DNA of 64,000 bases from Trichosphaerium sp. ATCC 40318 (GCA_038496445.1 JALMLS010000309.1:413027-477026), one strand, 5' to 3'. Positions 1 to 13,713 are shown, numbered from the stretch's first letter. Numbers and translations are program-made. Notes: a model not told the origin generated them from the sequence alone.

Positions 1-221
1 CAAGTAAAGGCAGTCCAGTTCAAACTTCCATGATTGATTTTGAAGTTGCTGACTTCTTCCCCATCCTCACTCCATTCGAGAAAATACCCATGCAAAGCCA
101 AGTTCTTGTCAAAGCGAGTTGCAAAGGCTGCACGTTTACACAAAAGTGGCCATTTGGTGTACGCTTCATGATTTTGATATGATATCAGCCTTTGCAATGT
201 CGCTGGTAGTTGCATAGCCAT
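1..221 (-). CDS. F-box-like / MORN-variant protein, 5' part only (copy A)
   Basis: The start codon is at 221 and the frame runs open off the left window edge (about 73 residues). It opens with MAMQLPATLQRLISYQ, an F-box-like helical segment: a short hydrophobic LP/I pattern, then YTKWPLLCKRAAFATRFD. It is near identical to the N-termini at 3917 (-) and 15923 (+). Unlike copy C it has no transposon after the residues LALHG, so it shows the undisturbed insertion site. Unlike copy B it continues in frame into the EWSEDGEEVSNF region. This visible part looks intact and may be the functional member of the family. Substrate unknown; the F-box role is inferred from the fold pattern and repeat context. 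Confidence 0.6.
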   Translation of the reverse strand, partial: MAMQLPATLQRLISYQNHEAYTKWPLLCKRAAFATRFDKNLALHGYFLEWSEDGEEVSNFKINHGSLNWTAFT

Positions 222-600
222 TGGTAGAGGTTTAGGAGCGTTCTTTAGCTACTAAAAGTTAGTTCAGCATTTAGGTTTTAAAGTGCCGTACTTGTCTCTT
301 TGATACTGATTTCATTTCTTTATCGTTATATTTGAGAGGTGTGGTTGCTTTGTTGTGAGGTTTTGTATTATGAAAGGTTCAATTTCAATCAGTTCGTTTT
401 CACAACTTTATCAATCACTTTCTTTATTAGACAACTTTTTGTGGATATTTACTATTTTCTATTGCGTGCCTAGAACATATTCCGAAACTTGTTTGCATTT
501 CTCAAAGTAAATTCTCCATACTAAGCTACAATAATAGCTGTATGAAATCAAAAGTGACCAGTAGTTCGAAGTACTCATTCAATCTTGAAAAAACATGATT
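222..600. repeat. Conserved 5' flank of MORN copy A
   Basis: About 370 bp upstream of copy A recur upstream of copy B (3918-4290) and, inverted, upstream of copy C (15530-15922). Shared landmarks are a run on the AAGTGATTGATAAAGTTGTG theme, TATTTACTATTTTCT and a CTACAATAATAGC stretch. The duplication unit therefore includes the likely promoter as well as the gene. Confidence 0.7.
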
Positions 601-1189
601 TAATTTCACTCACATCAGTCAACCGTGCAAATGCGACTTCTACTGTAGCTGTTAATATTGACATTTACAATTTATGTGAGCAAAAGTTGCGGATACATAT
701 CAAAGATTGATAAAATAGTTCTAAACACAGAAAGTATCAGCTTTTTCGATTTAGCATCTTTGGTACACAAGTGGTGTGCTGCCAAATAAATACATGTTAG
801 ATCCAGAGTAATGGAGCTTGCCTGAAATAACACTATTTTAATTTAGCATTAAAGATACTCTTCAAGAGGTGACTCCAATCAGTAGCATGCACGTGACCTT
901 TCTGGTCGTATGTACATAAAGTGCTCCATACATCAATAGGCCAGCTTGTGTACTCTGGGGCTGGCGTGCATTACAAACAATCTCTGGAAAACTAGTCTTA
1001 GTCTGCAGTCTACAAATACAAGCAGACACTCGCGTTCTCAAAGCAAATCAATTGTTAGCAATCTTGCAAAGTCACAATTTTTAAGAACTTGGCCGTCACC
1101 AAGAATGTGACAAGGACATTTATGTTCGCTGCTAAAAATAGAAATATCAGCTTAAACTTCCATTCAATATAAATTGCTAGCAGTGTCAG
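601..1189. other. Intergenic, nothing recognised
   Basis: No coding frame, RNA or repeat that I can support. Divergent spacer between the MORN copy A promoter and the F-box/LRR gene; it probably contains the LRR promoter. Confidence 0.4.
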
Positions 1190-2723
1190 ATGATGAATTT
1201 ACTTGGTATTTCCGTTGAACAAGCAACCTCATACTATCACAAACACCACAAAGAAGAGTTCAGAAGAATTACTGAAGAACAAAGCGAAACATTCATAAAC
1301 CAACTTGAAATCATCTTGTACAATGCGAAAACAAGCCTTGCGTTACAACTAGACCAATATCTCTTTGAAAACATTGAAACAGCTTCTAAAACAAGCAAAC
1401 TGCGTCAAGTACATTCTAATCAGTATCGTACGCCAAAACATAGACAATCAAAGACTACAGAGGTTGTAAAACGCAAACATACGTACGTTAAATCTAAATA
1501 AGGATGAAGTGTATTAACTCACTTTAACTAGATCACGGACAACTCACAAAGTACAAAATATTCTCAAATTCCCACCAGAGGTTATTGCATGTATTCTCCA
1601 CCATACAAAATCAAAAACAAGATTCATTGTTGCTCAGTCATGTCGTTTGATGGCTGATATCATCCACCATGTTGTTGGATATGAGAAGGTGTATATCTAC
1701 GATATTCCAGACGTTTTAAGGATAAGACAGTACAAGGGTGTCATGAACAATACTACTGTCAAAATGAGAGTAAAGAACAACACATTGTTTTCTTTATTAT
1801 CTGGATGTCATACCATTGATACAAGATTTACACGTATATATGAATCAGACAAAGAAGGTAGTGTGATAAATGATCACGATCTTAAAGAGCTCGCAGGTGT
1901 TCACACTATTTTTCTTAGTCATTGTAAACATGTGACAGATGAAGGTATCAAGGCATTGGCTGGAGTTCATACAATTCGTATTGGCTTTACTTCAACAACA
2001 GATGAAGGTATCAAAGCACTCAAAGGTGTTCATGAGATTCATCTTAATTGTTGTGATGTGACAGATGATGGTATCAAAGCATTGGCTGGTGTTCATATAA
2101 TTGGCTTGGCAGGTTGCACTAAAGTTACAGACGAGGGTTTCAAGTCGTTAAGTGGAGTTCACACAATTCATCTTAATGCGACATCAATTACTGATGCATG
2201 TCTCAAAGAACTTAAAGTGGTTCATTCCATTTATCTTGGTCGTTGTAAATCTCTGACTGATGAAGGTATCAAAGCATTGAAAGGTTCATACGATTTTCCT
2301 TGATGAGACTGCAGTGACAGATGAGGGTATCAAAGCACTTGCAGGCACTCATACTATACACCTTGGAGATACTTCAGTAACTGATGAAGGTATTAAAGCG
2401 CTTGCAGTGATCTTACTCGTACATCAGTGACAGATGAAGGTATCAAATCACTCAAAGGTGTGTACGCTATTAACCTTGAAAGCACTTCAGTTACAGACGA
2501 AGGAATCAAAGCCCTAAGAGGCGTTCACTCACTTTGCTTAATGGATTGTGAGCATGTGACCAAAGCCGGTATTGAAGCAGTAGAAGGTCTCCACACTATT
2601 AATATAAGTATCAAGCGCTACTTTGATGATTATAATAGACAAATTAATGTTAGAGTTAACCATCTCTCACACATGTTTTTGGAATATACACTTGGCTTAC
2701 CAAAGTTTACAAGATATCAATAG
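1190..2723 (+). pseudogene. F-box/LRR protein, left copy, broken
   Basis: This is a two-exon gene: exon 1190-1482, intron 1483-1531 (GTACGT...ACTAG), exon 2 from 1532. Exon 1 gives a charged helical N-terminus starting MMNLLGISVEQ. Exon 2 begins with an F-box-like stretch (FPPEVIACILHHTKSKTRF), then a run of 21-24-residue leucine-rich repeats of the pattern VTDEGIKALKGVHTI. Compared with the right copy, it has a net 2-nt loss near 2286, giving a TGA at 2301-2303, and a 13-nt loss near 2410. Together these are 15 nt, so the last repeats are back in frame. About 120 nt between them are out of frame. Probably a recent pseudogene, unless the first indel is a sequence error. It overlaps the convergent MORN gene by 17 bp. 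Confidence 0.8.
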
Positions 2724-3917
2724 TCTCACAACAAACATTGTATTCCAATTTTTCAACGATACAAAAACCATAATAGGAGCAACGCATACAACAATAAAAA
2801 CTCGCTACAAAAACAAACTGCATAATAAAAAAATCTGTTGTATTGTTTAGCAAATTATTGGCTAGTATAAAGGTCCTTAAGGAAACTTTCTCACCGTTCT
2901 TATAGCAAGAAACTTTTGGTTTTGAATATCCAAACAACTCATGTTTTCCCTCAAGCTTATTATTGACGTAATAGCACCTTTCCCTCTCATCTCCTTGAGG
3001 AAACCAGCGCATACATGGCCCTTCCAACACACCGTGACTGTAAGTGCACAACACATTCAAGTGATGATAATCTTTCCAATATTGTCTGTATTTTCCTTCT
3101 TTAACGCCATTGAGGTAACGGCACAGTATAAATACATAACCATCTAAAAACCATTCCTTGTACTCGCCTCCTAGTTTGCATCCAAGTGCATAGTTACAGC
3201 ACATCTTCAATTGGCCATTCTCGAACCATTTTTTATACTCACCCATATGTGCGTCGTTAACATAATTGCATTCAGATTCTTGTTGACCATTTGCATGCCA
3301 TGTCTTGCAGTCACCCTCTAGTTTGCCAAGAGCATAAAAACAGTGCTTCGATAATTGACCATTTTCGAACCATTCTTTGAACTCACCATGAATTTCATTG
3401 TCTTCTAAATAACAGAGCTTCAATAATTGTCCATTTTTGAACATTTGGTGCTTGCCAAAAACTTTGCCTTCACTATTAAAAGTCCATTCAGATTGTTGAC
3501 CGTCATGCCACACCCTGACTCCTAACCGTTTACCCTCGAAGAAAAACTCCTTTTTCCATATTTTACCATCACAATGCCAATATTCGACCTCTCCGGATTT
3601 CACACCATAAAAGTACGTTTCTTGACACTGAAGCTGTCCCGTTTTGTAGTATTTTCTTTGTTTGCCGTGTTTATCTCCTTCCTCATATTGGCGATGGCGC
3701 TTCAATGAACCATTGCTAAAATACTCTTTATGGTCGCCGTGTATCTCCCCGTTAACAAAAGGTGTTTCTGCTTGAGAAAATACCCATGAGAAGCCAAGTC
3801 CCTGTCAAAGCGAGTTGCAAAGGCTGCACGTTTACACAAAAGTGGCCATTTGGTGTACGCTTCATGATTTTGATATGATATCAGCCTTTGCAATGCCGCT
3901 GGTAGTTGCATAGCCAT
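2707..3917 (-). pseudogene. F-box/MORN-variant protein copy B, deleted and frameshifted
   Basis: The N-terminal frame (start 3917, MAMQLPAALQRLISYQ) matches copies A and C. The repeat part, from about 3750 down, is in another frame: roughly eleven MORN-variant (YwqK/MORN_2-like) units with NGQL, GEYKEWF and GKLEG motifs. Relative to copy C, the stretch after GYF is deleted and the join near 3770 is one base out of frame. No reasonable intron repairs it. The C-terminus is also altered: instead of ending soon after the last YKNG unit, the frame runs about 50 residues into hydrophobic flank. It faces the LRR gene tail to tail. Confidence 0.75.
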
Positions 3918-4290
3918 TGGTAGAGGTTTAGGCGCGTTCTTAAGCTACTTAACGTTAGTTCAGTTGTTTGATAAGCATTTAGGTTTTAAAGTGCCGTACT
4001 GGTCTCTTTGATACTGATTTCATTCTTTATCGCTATATTTGAGAGGTGTGGTTGCTTTGTTGTGAGGTTTGTATTTATCAAAGGTTTAATTTCAATCAGT
4101 TTGGTTTTCACAACTTTATCAATCACTTTCTTTATTTAGACAATTTTTGTGGATATTTACTATTTTCTCTATTGCGGCCTAGAACATATTCCGAAACTTG
4201 TTTACATTCCTGAAAGTAAATTCTGCTTACTGAGCTACAATGATAACACCTCTTTGAAAGCAAAAGTGAGAGGTAGTCAATCTTGAAACA
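3918..4290. repeat. Conserved 5' flank of MORN copy B
   Basis: Homologous to 222-600 and to the inverse of 15530-15922. Similarity fades after about 4290, which marks the outer edge of the duplicated module. Confidence 0.65.
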
Positions 4291-4599
4291 AACTTAGAGG
4301 TTTGATTTTCGCTCAAACTGATGTAAACTTAAATATAACATACAGAGAACCTTGTTTATTTATGTGAATTTACAAGTTAAGAACCCATCTCTAGGTCACT
4401 CTAGAACCGGTTTTATACATCAACACCTCAATAACCGTATCATCAAAGTGATAAGAAGATCTTTTTGATGAATACCAGAAAAATGTATGGTGTTGAAGTT
4501 CTTTTATCAAGACGTCAAGACTAAAGCTTTTTTTGTTGTTTTTTTTTAAATGGTTTTTTTTTTCCTGCAAGGAGGACGGGAGCTTCTAAAAAGAACTAA

Positions 4600-7500
4600 T
4601 CAAGTCGTTATTGTCTCTGCTACCTGTTTATAGCTCCAAATACGACTCTTGAAGTCTCCTGATCCTGTAGCAAACTTTCCTGATGTGGCATCACTTGTAA
4701 TACTGCTCAAAGCAACGCTAATAACTAAGAAGGATTGTTAGAAAAAATGTGCTCCGTTTGAATTTCAAAAGACTTTATCAGTGCTAGTATACGTACCAGA
4801 GTTCGAATGGCCATGTAAGATAATATGAGGTGTCCCCGTGCGTGGATCCCAAAACTGTAACGTACGATCTTTACTACCGCTAACAAGCCAACGACCATCT
4901 GGGCTGTATGCAACGGATAGAACAAAGTCCTAAAAAGGAATCAAAATCAGAAAACTTCTCCGTTTCTTCTTTTTCTTTGAAAAATAAACACTGCGTACCT
5001 TGTGACCTGTTAGTGTGTTTTTACACCGAGAGCGAGATCTACCACTCAAGTCCCATATATTTACCGATCTATCAAGCGATCCACTTGCCAAGGACTTACC
5101 ATCAGGTGAAAACGCAACAGAGTATACAGAATCTTCATGACCTTCATATCTATCCACGAAAAAACCAGTTCTAGCATCCCAAAGGCGCACAATCTTATCA
5201 AGGGATCCAGCAGATACAAGAGTTCCTGCTTTATTAACTGAGACCGATGTAACTCCATCCTTTGGTCCAACTTCATCATTACCAAGAGTGTGTAAGCACT
5301 AATGAATGTAAATGTCAAATTAACCAAAAAAAAAAAGGAACCGTTAGCGAACTTCCGCTTTTATTTCTGGTTACGCACCTCGCCAGTTTCCATATCCCAT
5401 ATCTTAATCTTTCTATCACCTGAACCAGACACGATTTTGGTACCATCAGAGGAGAAGTCAAGTGAGTAAATATCGAGTTCATGACCTTCTAAAGTATATC
5501 TTATTGTTTTTGTTTGAATATCCCAAACCTTAACAGTCTTATCCTCTGCCCCAGTCACCAAGAATTTCGAATCTGGACTGAAACACACTGAACGAATGTA
5601 CAAATCACCGCCAGATGGGTTACCATCAGCAAAAGTACTAAAAAAAATGATAAGAAGCAACGTGTGAGAAAAAAAACAAGACTTCGGCTGACTTTGGGAG
5701 CACCACTTTGCTAAAACGAAACAAATTCGTCTAAAAGGTTCAAACAAACGTACTGGACTTTTTTCCCTGTTTCTGTGTCGAAAATATTAGCGGCTCTATT
5801 ACATCCAGTAGCGAGATACTTAACATCGCGAGAAAACTCAACACAGCAAACAACGCTGCTGTGATCAAGCGTATGCGCTAGATCGACTTCTAGGCATCGT
5901 GTTACGGCCGGATTATAGCTAAAGAAACGAAGTTAATCACCAAAAAACACAAAAAAAAAATAGGAAAAAAGGTACACACTCTCTCATTCACCGACAATAA
6001 ATGAGCGTAATGTACTGTTGGTAAACGCGGTATTTTTTGGACGCCAAATATACGTTACGTATTGCGTGAATTAAAAGTGTGCGACAAAACGACGCGCAAC
6101 AAAAAACTGCACAGCGAAAAAAATCTGTAACACAACCAAAAAAGATGCGAAATTTCTCACACCGCCTGATTTTTACGTAGAACATACGCGTAGAGCGTGT
6201 AAGAGGTTTTCTAAATTAAAACGTACCACACGAGCCAATCAGGTCCTTTCTCTTCTGTAGGTACATTACCAGGTTGAGGCGCAAAGTTAGCACCCATTTG
6301 AGCATTATTGGCGCCTTGTGGTCTTGTTACAAGAACATCTGCGTTGATTGGCGGTGCAGCCGTCTCTTCTACGACCCTGGCGGCCCTATAGCGCGTTAAC
6401 CATATTAACAGTTCAGAAAACAAAAATTCAGACAAAAATCGCTCTAGCCTTCGTAGTCGGAAATAAAAATACGTACGGCGTGCCGTTAAGCGCTGGAAGG
6501 TTTGGAGCCGGAGCTTGTGGCAATGGTTGTGAAGGTTGAGGTTGCTTTGTATTTGTGATGGCCTTTATTGGTGGTAAACCGTTGTGACCCATAGGTTGCG
6601 CTTTTGGAGCTGCTGGTGGTGGAGCTGCCGCGAGGTTAGGTATTTCTACAGGCTTATTAGCTAAAAAGCAAGTCGTGATAGAGTGTAGGAAGGTTTTCCA
6701 AAAAAACTTTGTACTTCGTTTACTAAAACTACTTCAAACGCGTTTGGAAATGAATACGCCAGCATTAAGCGCTCTTTAGTTAAAAACTGAAAAAAAAAAA
6801 ATGTGACGTACTACTAGGCGCTGGACTTGTACGCGGTCGCTTTTGCAATGGTGCGAGTTCAGAGTGCTCATGGCGTCCTAGAAGGAAGGTAAATATCACT
6901 CTACAATAAAAATTGCTGTGACGTTCATTTTCGACAAAAAAGGCATTACAGCTGCCTCTTCCTTCCTAAAACATTTCCAAAGCGCAATTCAAAAAAAAAC
7001 AATTTAAAAAAGCTGTTTTATCACAATCCAATAGGATTTCTTCAACATACGTTTAGTGCCACCAGGTTGCATTGGGTTCAAGCCAAGTGCGGGAGGTGCG
7101 CTTCCATTTGTAGTTGTATTTGCAGACTGCCCGTTAGTTGTTCGAGCAAACGAAGTGTGTGTAGAAACAGTTGGGGTATTGGTGGTTGTGTTTGGTACTG
7201 TTGTAGCTGCGCCTTGATTTTGAGCCGGTTTTCCTCCCAGTTCCTTTATTTGATGTCGTAGACGCATATTTTCTTCCTCATACCTGTTGAAGATGGTTTT
7301 AGCAATAGTCGGGCTTTTATTTGAGCTTTTGTAAAATAAAAAGCTGTTGCGAAAACACGAAAAGCCTTGGTTTGAAGGACCACGATGGCGCGTTGTTGCG
7401 TACTGTTTTTTGATGGCCTGATGGCTGCGGTCTAGATCCCTAATTTCTTGCTGAAAATTGCTGCTCTCTTGTACTTGCGCTTGTACTATTACCATTGAGT

Positions 7501-7968
7501 TAGTGGGTAAGTAATTCAGCCGTTAGTCAAAAAAATCGAAAAACAGCGTTGGAAGCAGAAGCTGTCGAATAAAAGCCCATTGCTATTAATTTATAGTGGT
7601 GGGCGATTAATTCGTAATAGAAATTACTATAAGCGCTGTTGTGCAGTTTAGCGCCGCTTTTTTTAAAATAATCCAATGCAATCTAAAAATCAAACACAAC
7701 CAACCAAAAGAGGGTAGAGTTGTTGGGGGAGGTGCTCAATTAAGAAAAGTTTCGATTATGGGTGAAAGCGCCACGTACTCTTTCTTTCAAATTCATCTCT
7801 TTCTCTCTGCAATATTTGGCGTTGTTTTGATAATTGGTCAAACTCGTGTTTTAGCTTATCAAATAGCTCTAGGTAACCACTGCTAGTCGCAATTTGCGCC
7901 ACTGAAGCTCCTACTACTGCTGGTCGAACACGTTGCCCTCCGTGGTTCTGGCCATGTGGTTGAAACAT
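4600..7968 (-). CDS. TUP1: Tup1-like transcriptional co-repressor (coiled coil + WD40)
   Basis: Start at 7968, stop TGA at 4600-4602, about ten exons. The N-terminus (about 7771-7968) reads [15 protein letters not shown], the Tup1 tetramerisation helix, and continues in later exons with heptad-rich helices (7430-7480, 7200-7270). A long Pro/Thr/Ala/Asn-rich linker follows. The WD40 propeller starts near 5915 with [16 protein letters not shown], the highly conserved first blade of fungal and protist Tup1. It then has [33 protein letters not shown] and a final [12 protein letters not shown]. Tup1 works as a tetramer with an Ssn6/Cyc8-type partner, recruited by DNA-binding proteins to repress genes. 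Splice sites are GT-AG. It diverges from TRAPPC3 with about 230 bp between starts. Confidence 0.93.
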
Positions 7969-8198
7969 TGGTTATTCTACCAGTTTGTACTATACGAGTT
8001 TAAAAGGCAGCACCACTCCTTGAGGACATAAAAATAATATGGTTTTTTAATCCGGACCACAGCTTAACTGCGGGTTGGGAGGAATCAAAATCTGGCGTTT
8101 GACCTCGCCCAAACCACACCTCCTTGACTTTTTTTTTTTGGTATTCGTCCTACAGTCATTCCACAAGTATTTTGAGGCGTTTGGCATCATTTTAAAGA

Positions 8199-9113
<915 letters not shown>

Positions 9114-9478
9114 ATAAAGAACTAATACAAGAAACAAATAAAAAAGAATGGTGTCGTGATCAACTAAGACACGTGCCATCAAAATTCTAATGACATTCTA
9201 TTTGTGTTTACCTACTCTTTGTAGTTTTGTTGTTTACAAATCATGCAATTGAGTGATCTATCGCCGTGCCTACACAACTTAAATGGGGTTTTGACATCAA
9301 CTTATTAATTAATCAATAACTCCAACAATTCACCTGCAGATCTTACCGCCTCTTCTTAATAGCCTTGTGGCCATTATCAATATAAAGATGGTATTGAAGT
9401 GCTAGTTCAGATTGTGACATAAATTGTGTTGATATGTACTCAGGCGCGTTTGATGTTTCTTTAGAAATATTTTGTTTT
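9114..9478. other. Convergent 3' spacer
   Basis: 365 bp between the stop codons of TRAPPC3 and the facing minus-strand gene; AT-rich, presumably both 3' UTRs and polyadenylation signals. No other feature seen. Confidence 0.4.
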
Positions 9479-12400
9479 TTATTTTTTGGCTTGTTTCTTG
9501 TTATTTGCAAGGTATAGTTCAATAACAACATCAAACAATTTTTGTACATTATAATTTGTCTTTGCACTTACTTCTATACCACAAATACCAGCAGACTTAC
9601 AATACGCCTAGATACACAGTTAAATTACGGAACCAAAAACCATTCTTTAATTTGTGCTTACTCTCACTTCTCCCATGTGAACTTGCCGATCTTCGATTCT
9701 ATCAGCATTAAGTAAAGCTAGAATTGTAGGAGCTCCTTCGTTTCCATATCTACTAACGTCTCTATGCCACTTTGCAACGCTCTTAAAACCTACAATGTCC
9801 ATCAGCAAACAATTTAGATGTTTGTTCAAACAAAGACGGATTTGTACAAAAAAAGAAAGGCACGTGCAATTTATTTTAATGTAATTTACTTTAAAATACA
9901 ACAAAATAGATCAAGCACACATGTTGATGTTAGAAGAAGTATCATGGTAGATTTGTGTGCATGAAATAAAAAAAATAGTTGAAATGTACGTACTCTTCGC
10001 GCTGTTCATCGCACAGCAAACTATAAAACAATCTACTTGCCGATATGCACTGTTACTAACATAACCGCTAGGATCTTCATGTGGTCTTATCTAACGAATA
10101 CAACCCAATGAGATTCAGACTAAAAAACTTAAAAAGAGCACGTACAAGTTGTAGTTTTATAGCCTTAGATTCAAAATGGACTGTCTTAACGAGAGTCTAA
10201 TCCACTGTAAGCGATTTTTAAACAACTATACATACCGTGTGTTGGTTGGCTAGAGTATATAGTACATCTGGTTTGCCAGCAGAAAATCTTTGCATGAGAG
10301 GGTGCCTGCCGACACCAAGGTCACCGACCAAGACAATTTTTATAAAGTCATCACAAACTACATTAGCTTGTAGTTTTATGCTCCTCTTAAGACTTGACAG
10401 CGATATTTTTCGACTTGCACGTGATTCTAAGTATTGAATGTTAATATTGCTGTTTGCAATCTTTTTATGCATTTACCCATTACTCTGATGTTGCGTTGTG
10501 GTAAAGATAGCCATGTCGGCTTAAAGTTGTGCATTCCTAAAATAAAAGTTACACCATGGAAAAACTACTTTACAACTTGTTTAGATTCTTGGCTCTTGGT
10601 ATGTATATTGAACTGTAGTATGTCTGACCCGAGAGCGAATGGAAAAAAAACGTGATTGCGAAAAAGAATTCTTGGTTGGAATTGAAGAGTTTGTTTACCT
10701 GTACAGTGTTCGTCTCTTACTATATGACCAATCATTGCTCCAAAAGTGCGACATGTCCACGCCATGGCAAGAAAACTTGTATGCGATGTTACAAAACCAA
10801 ATACATGAGACCAGACTTCAATAGGAAGCAAAGAAGAAAACTGTGTTGATTCCGTTGGAGTGCTGTATTTCTCAATGATTTTACAGCTCTTTTGAGAATG
10901 TTTTCCTGCTATATCTATCAAACTTCCGTTCGAGCCCTTAAGGAATAATTAGAATTTTCGCGCGAACAATATCACGTGATATTGTGAGAACGGATACCAA
11001 AAGTTTATCATTTTTTTTTTCGAAATTAAATATTTAATGCTTACTTGTTCTTCGAGAAGGTACTCGAGCCTACGTTCTTTCACGTGATTCAATAGTGCTT
11101 TAAGCACTTTTGTAGACTTTCTACGGGCTGCCTAGAGTAAAATTATTTAAATAACGTAATTAATTAAGTACATAATGAAGTGCGGTCTCTCCTGCTCTAC
11201 GAGTGAACTTAGATATTTGAAAAAAAAAATCACTTAAAAAAACGCGTACTTTGTAAGACACGTGATATCAGCTCCTTTGCGAAGAAGATACTTTACAACA
11301 AAAACTGAACTATAAAAAGATGCACAATGGAGAAGCGTCTCATGGGTGATATCATCAAAAACGGAAATTGTCACTATGAATAAAGTAAGTTGAAACCGAA
11401 ATTGATCAAACCCACGTGCCAAAATCCTTCCTCATTAGAGTCTCAAAAACACGAATAAAGTTATATCGCTGTTTTTCTCCACGTGGTTGAAGGGTTACTA
11501 GAGTAAAAGGAGCGCTTCCAACGCCATGCTTGAACAAATCTTTTGCAGAAGCCAGGACAAGTGCCATTTCAAGGGCAGCTCCAATGTCTCCACAACTACT
11601 CATAACATGCTCAAAGAGTCTTGCTTCTTTCCCGTCGATCGTATGTTTAGCATTTACTGCACATCCAAGTATCGTAACACACTGTTTAAATATTGGTGCC
11701 ACCCCTACAGTACAATCATGTCAATCCCAGAAACAATTATTTTGAGCCCAAAGCGAAAAATTTTATTGTGAACTCTCGAATAAAAAACTGTCTAATGTGA
11801 GCAAGTGCTAAAATACTGCACCATATCAAATACTTTTAATGAAAGAAAAAGCGGTTGAAGGTAGCCACAACAAGACAAAAAAAAACCAAAAGAAAAAAGA
11901 CTTACCATTCTTAACAGCGTTTAAAAGTACAATATCTCTGTCGCTATATATCGTCAATGCGTGAGAATATGCTTCATATGCGGTTTGAAGACGTTGAGCA
12001 GACTTCTCTCCTATTCGTTCTAGTATCCTAGGAAGCGCTGCATTCATTTTAATCCACAGAATCGGAGAAATCCCAAAACTACCCATCCGATGTAAACATT
12101 TCCCAACTGTTTTTTTTTTTTTCACATGCACAAAAAAAGTACCTGTTCTTTTTGTTAATATCAACGCTATCAAGTTCCAACAACCAACTAAATAATCTCA
12201 TATTGTCATAGTACAGACAATAATGAAGAGGTGTGTCACCGTCATTATTAAGCATATTGACATCAACGCCTGTAAGTCAAATGTCAACCGTTTTTTTTTT
12301 TTTCAAAAAGAGTTTTTGATTTGGGAATAAAAAGTTTTCACAAGCGGACCCCAAAAAACTGAAGAAATAGAATACCCAGTGTCATCAAACGCCATAGGTT

Positions 12401-13290
12401 AAAGTCCTTGTCAATAATTTTCCGCGCTAGCACGTGTATAGGGTTGTCTCCATTTTCATCAACAGGTTCTGTTATACCCTCCTTTGATAGATATGCTACT
12501 ACCTTTGGTGGCGCTGAAGAAAAAGAAGGAAGTTTCTTTTGATGATTTTTGATTTTTTTGGTTTGGGATGTGTTGTCTTGTGTTTCATCATTTGTTGCTT
12601 TGATTAAAGACTTATCCTCACGGGATGCGCTATTATATGGTTATTTGGAAACATAAAGCAGTAATTACTGTACCTCATACGCAGATTTATCGCTCTACGA
12701 TCACTAGGAGCGTCATGAGACTCTAGTAAGCGTACTATTAGTATTTAAACGCGAAATAAAAAAAAGCTGAGCGTTCTTTTCGACATTTCAACTCTTTAGT
12801 GCTAACCTTTCTTACTCTTCGTGGGCGCTTTTGCTGGACACCATGACATTGTTTATATACAGTTGAGAGTATTTAGTCGTGTTAAATTTACAAAAATACT
12901 TCAAATGGGGTACCAAATGGCACGTGTTTATATGGTTGTACTCGAACAAAAAATTTACGAAACGTTTTTTTTTGGGTTTTCTGAGTTTGACCACCACAGG
13001 ATTTTCTGTAAATCTTAAATGGTAGCTAACACTGTGGATAATATAAGGGGATCGTATATCATTGATTTTGGCTAGCGTATCTACTAACAGCTTCACATGA
13101 TGACGAAGAATGTCGTTACCAAACTTGAGAATTTCTCTTTTTGTTATTGCTTTAACAGTCATTCTAGTATTAAGTCATATCTTGCTAAGTTTAACCTAAT
13201 CGTGGAGTATGTTGTATCAAATAACATATCTAAGCATTGGCAGATCTCCTGTAAAGAGCTGTCATTGTTGAACAATTTGTGATTGTGGGA
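9479..13290 (-). CDS. Ankyrin repeat - F-box - Ras-like pseudo-GTPase fusion
   Basis: Multi-exon; stop TAA 9479-9481, 5' end unresolved. The N-terminal exons (about 12812-13290) are helical and unrecognised. Ankyrin exons follow: ENGDNPIHVLARKI, NDGDTPLHYCLYYD, HETLLHCASFYSSVFVVKYL and GETALHYVLN. The exon ending LEYLLEEQ (11045) splices in frame across 10937-11044 to an exon carrying an F-box (SSLLPIEVWSHVFGFV), which has no ATG upstream of its own. The C-terminus is Ras/Rab-like: IKIVLVGDLGVGRHPLM (P-loop with Lys to Arg and Ser/Thr to His), a region without the G3 DTAG, NADR in place of NKxD, and EVSAKT (G5). GTP binding is therefore doubtful. It could instead be two genes if the 10937-11044 intron is wrong. 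Inferred role: an SCF substrate receptor. Confidence 0.65.
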
Positions 13291-13713
13291 AACTAAGGGA
13301 AACCACAAGAAGGAGAGTGCTGGAAAGAGTATTACCGATTGAGTTCCATCAAGCAGTGCCTTGAATCACATATCCTGCTATTGTTTCGTGAAATGAAAAC
13401 CGGTCATTTATGTACGTTTAAATCAAAAGTCTAAGAATCAATAGCGCGAGGTGATGGCTTCAGACAACGTACATGTGGTTGAAAAAATATATCTTTGTGT
13501 GACTGTAACCCTATATTATGGCCACTATTTCTAGACTTGTCAGTGCGCCTTAGGTTCAACAACAATTCCAATAATATAGAAAACTCAAAAAGTATGTACG
13601 GAGAACTGAATATATGTCTTTGGCAAGTGTGGCTTCACTTGTTAAAGAGTTTTCGTTCAGTGAAGTAATCGCTTACACGTGTACGTTTTTTTTATTCATT
13701 TTTCAGAATAAAT
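13291..13713. other. Divergent promoter region
   Basis: Between the unresolved 5' end of the minus-strand ankyrin gene and the ATG at 13714. A further short minus-strand exon may lie near 13330-13400 (ending in CTCAATCG before GTAATA), but I could not join it in frame. Confidence 0.3.

Noticed and set aside
2707-3705. Treating MORN copy B's repeat frame as an intact 332-residue gene
   Set aside because: Its start would be a TTG inside the repeats, while the homologous start is in another frame at 3917; it is better read as a broken copy.
4908-5340. Short plus- and minus-frame proteins inside TUP1
   Set aside because: Out-of-frame shadows of WD40 exons; the spliced frame carries all conserved WD motifs.
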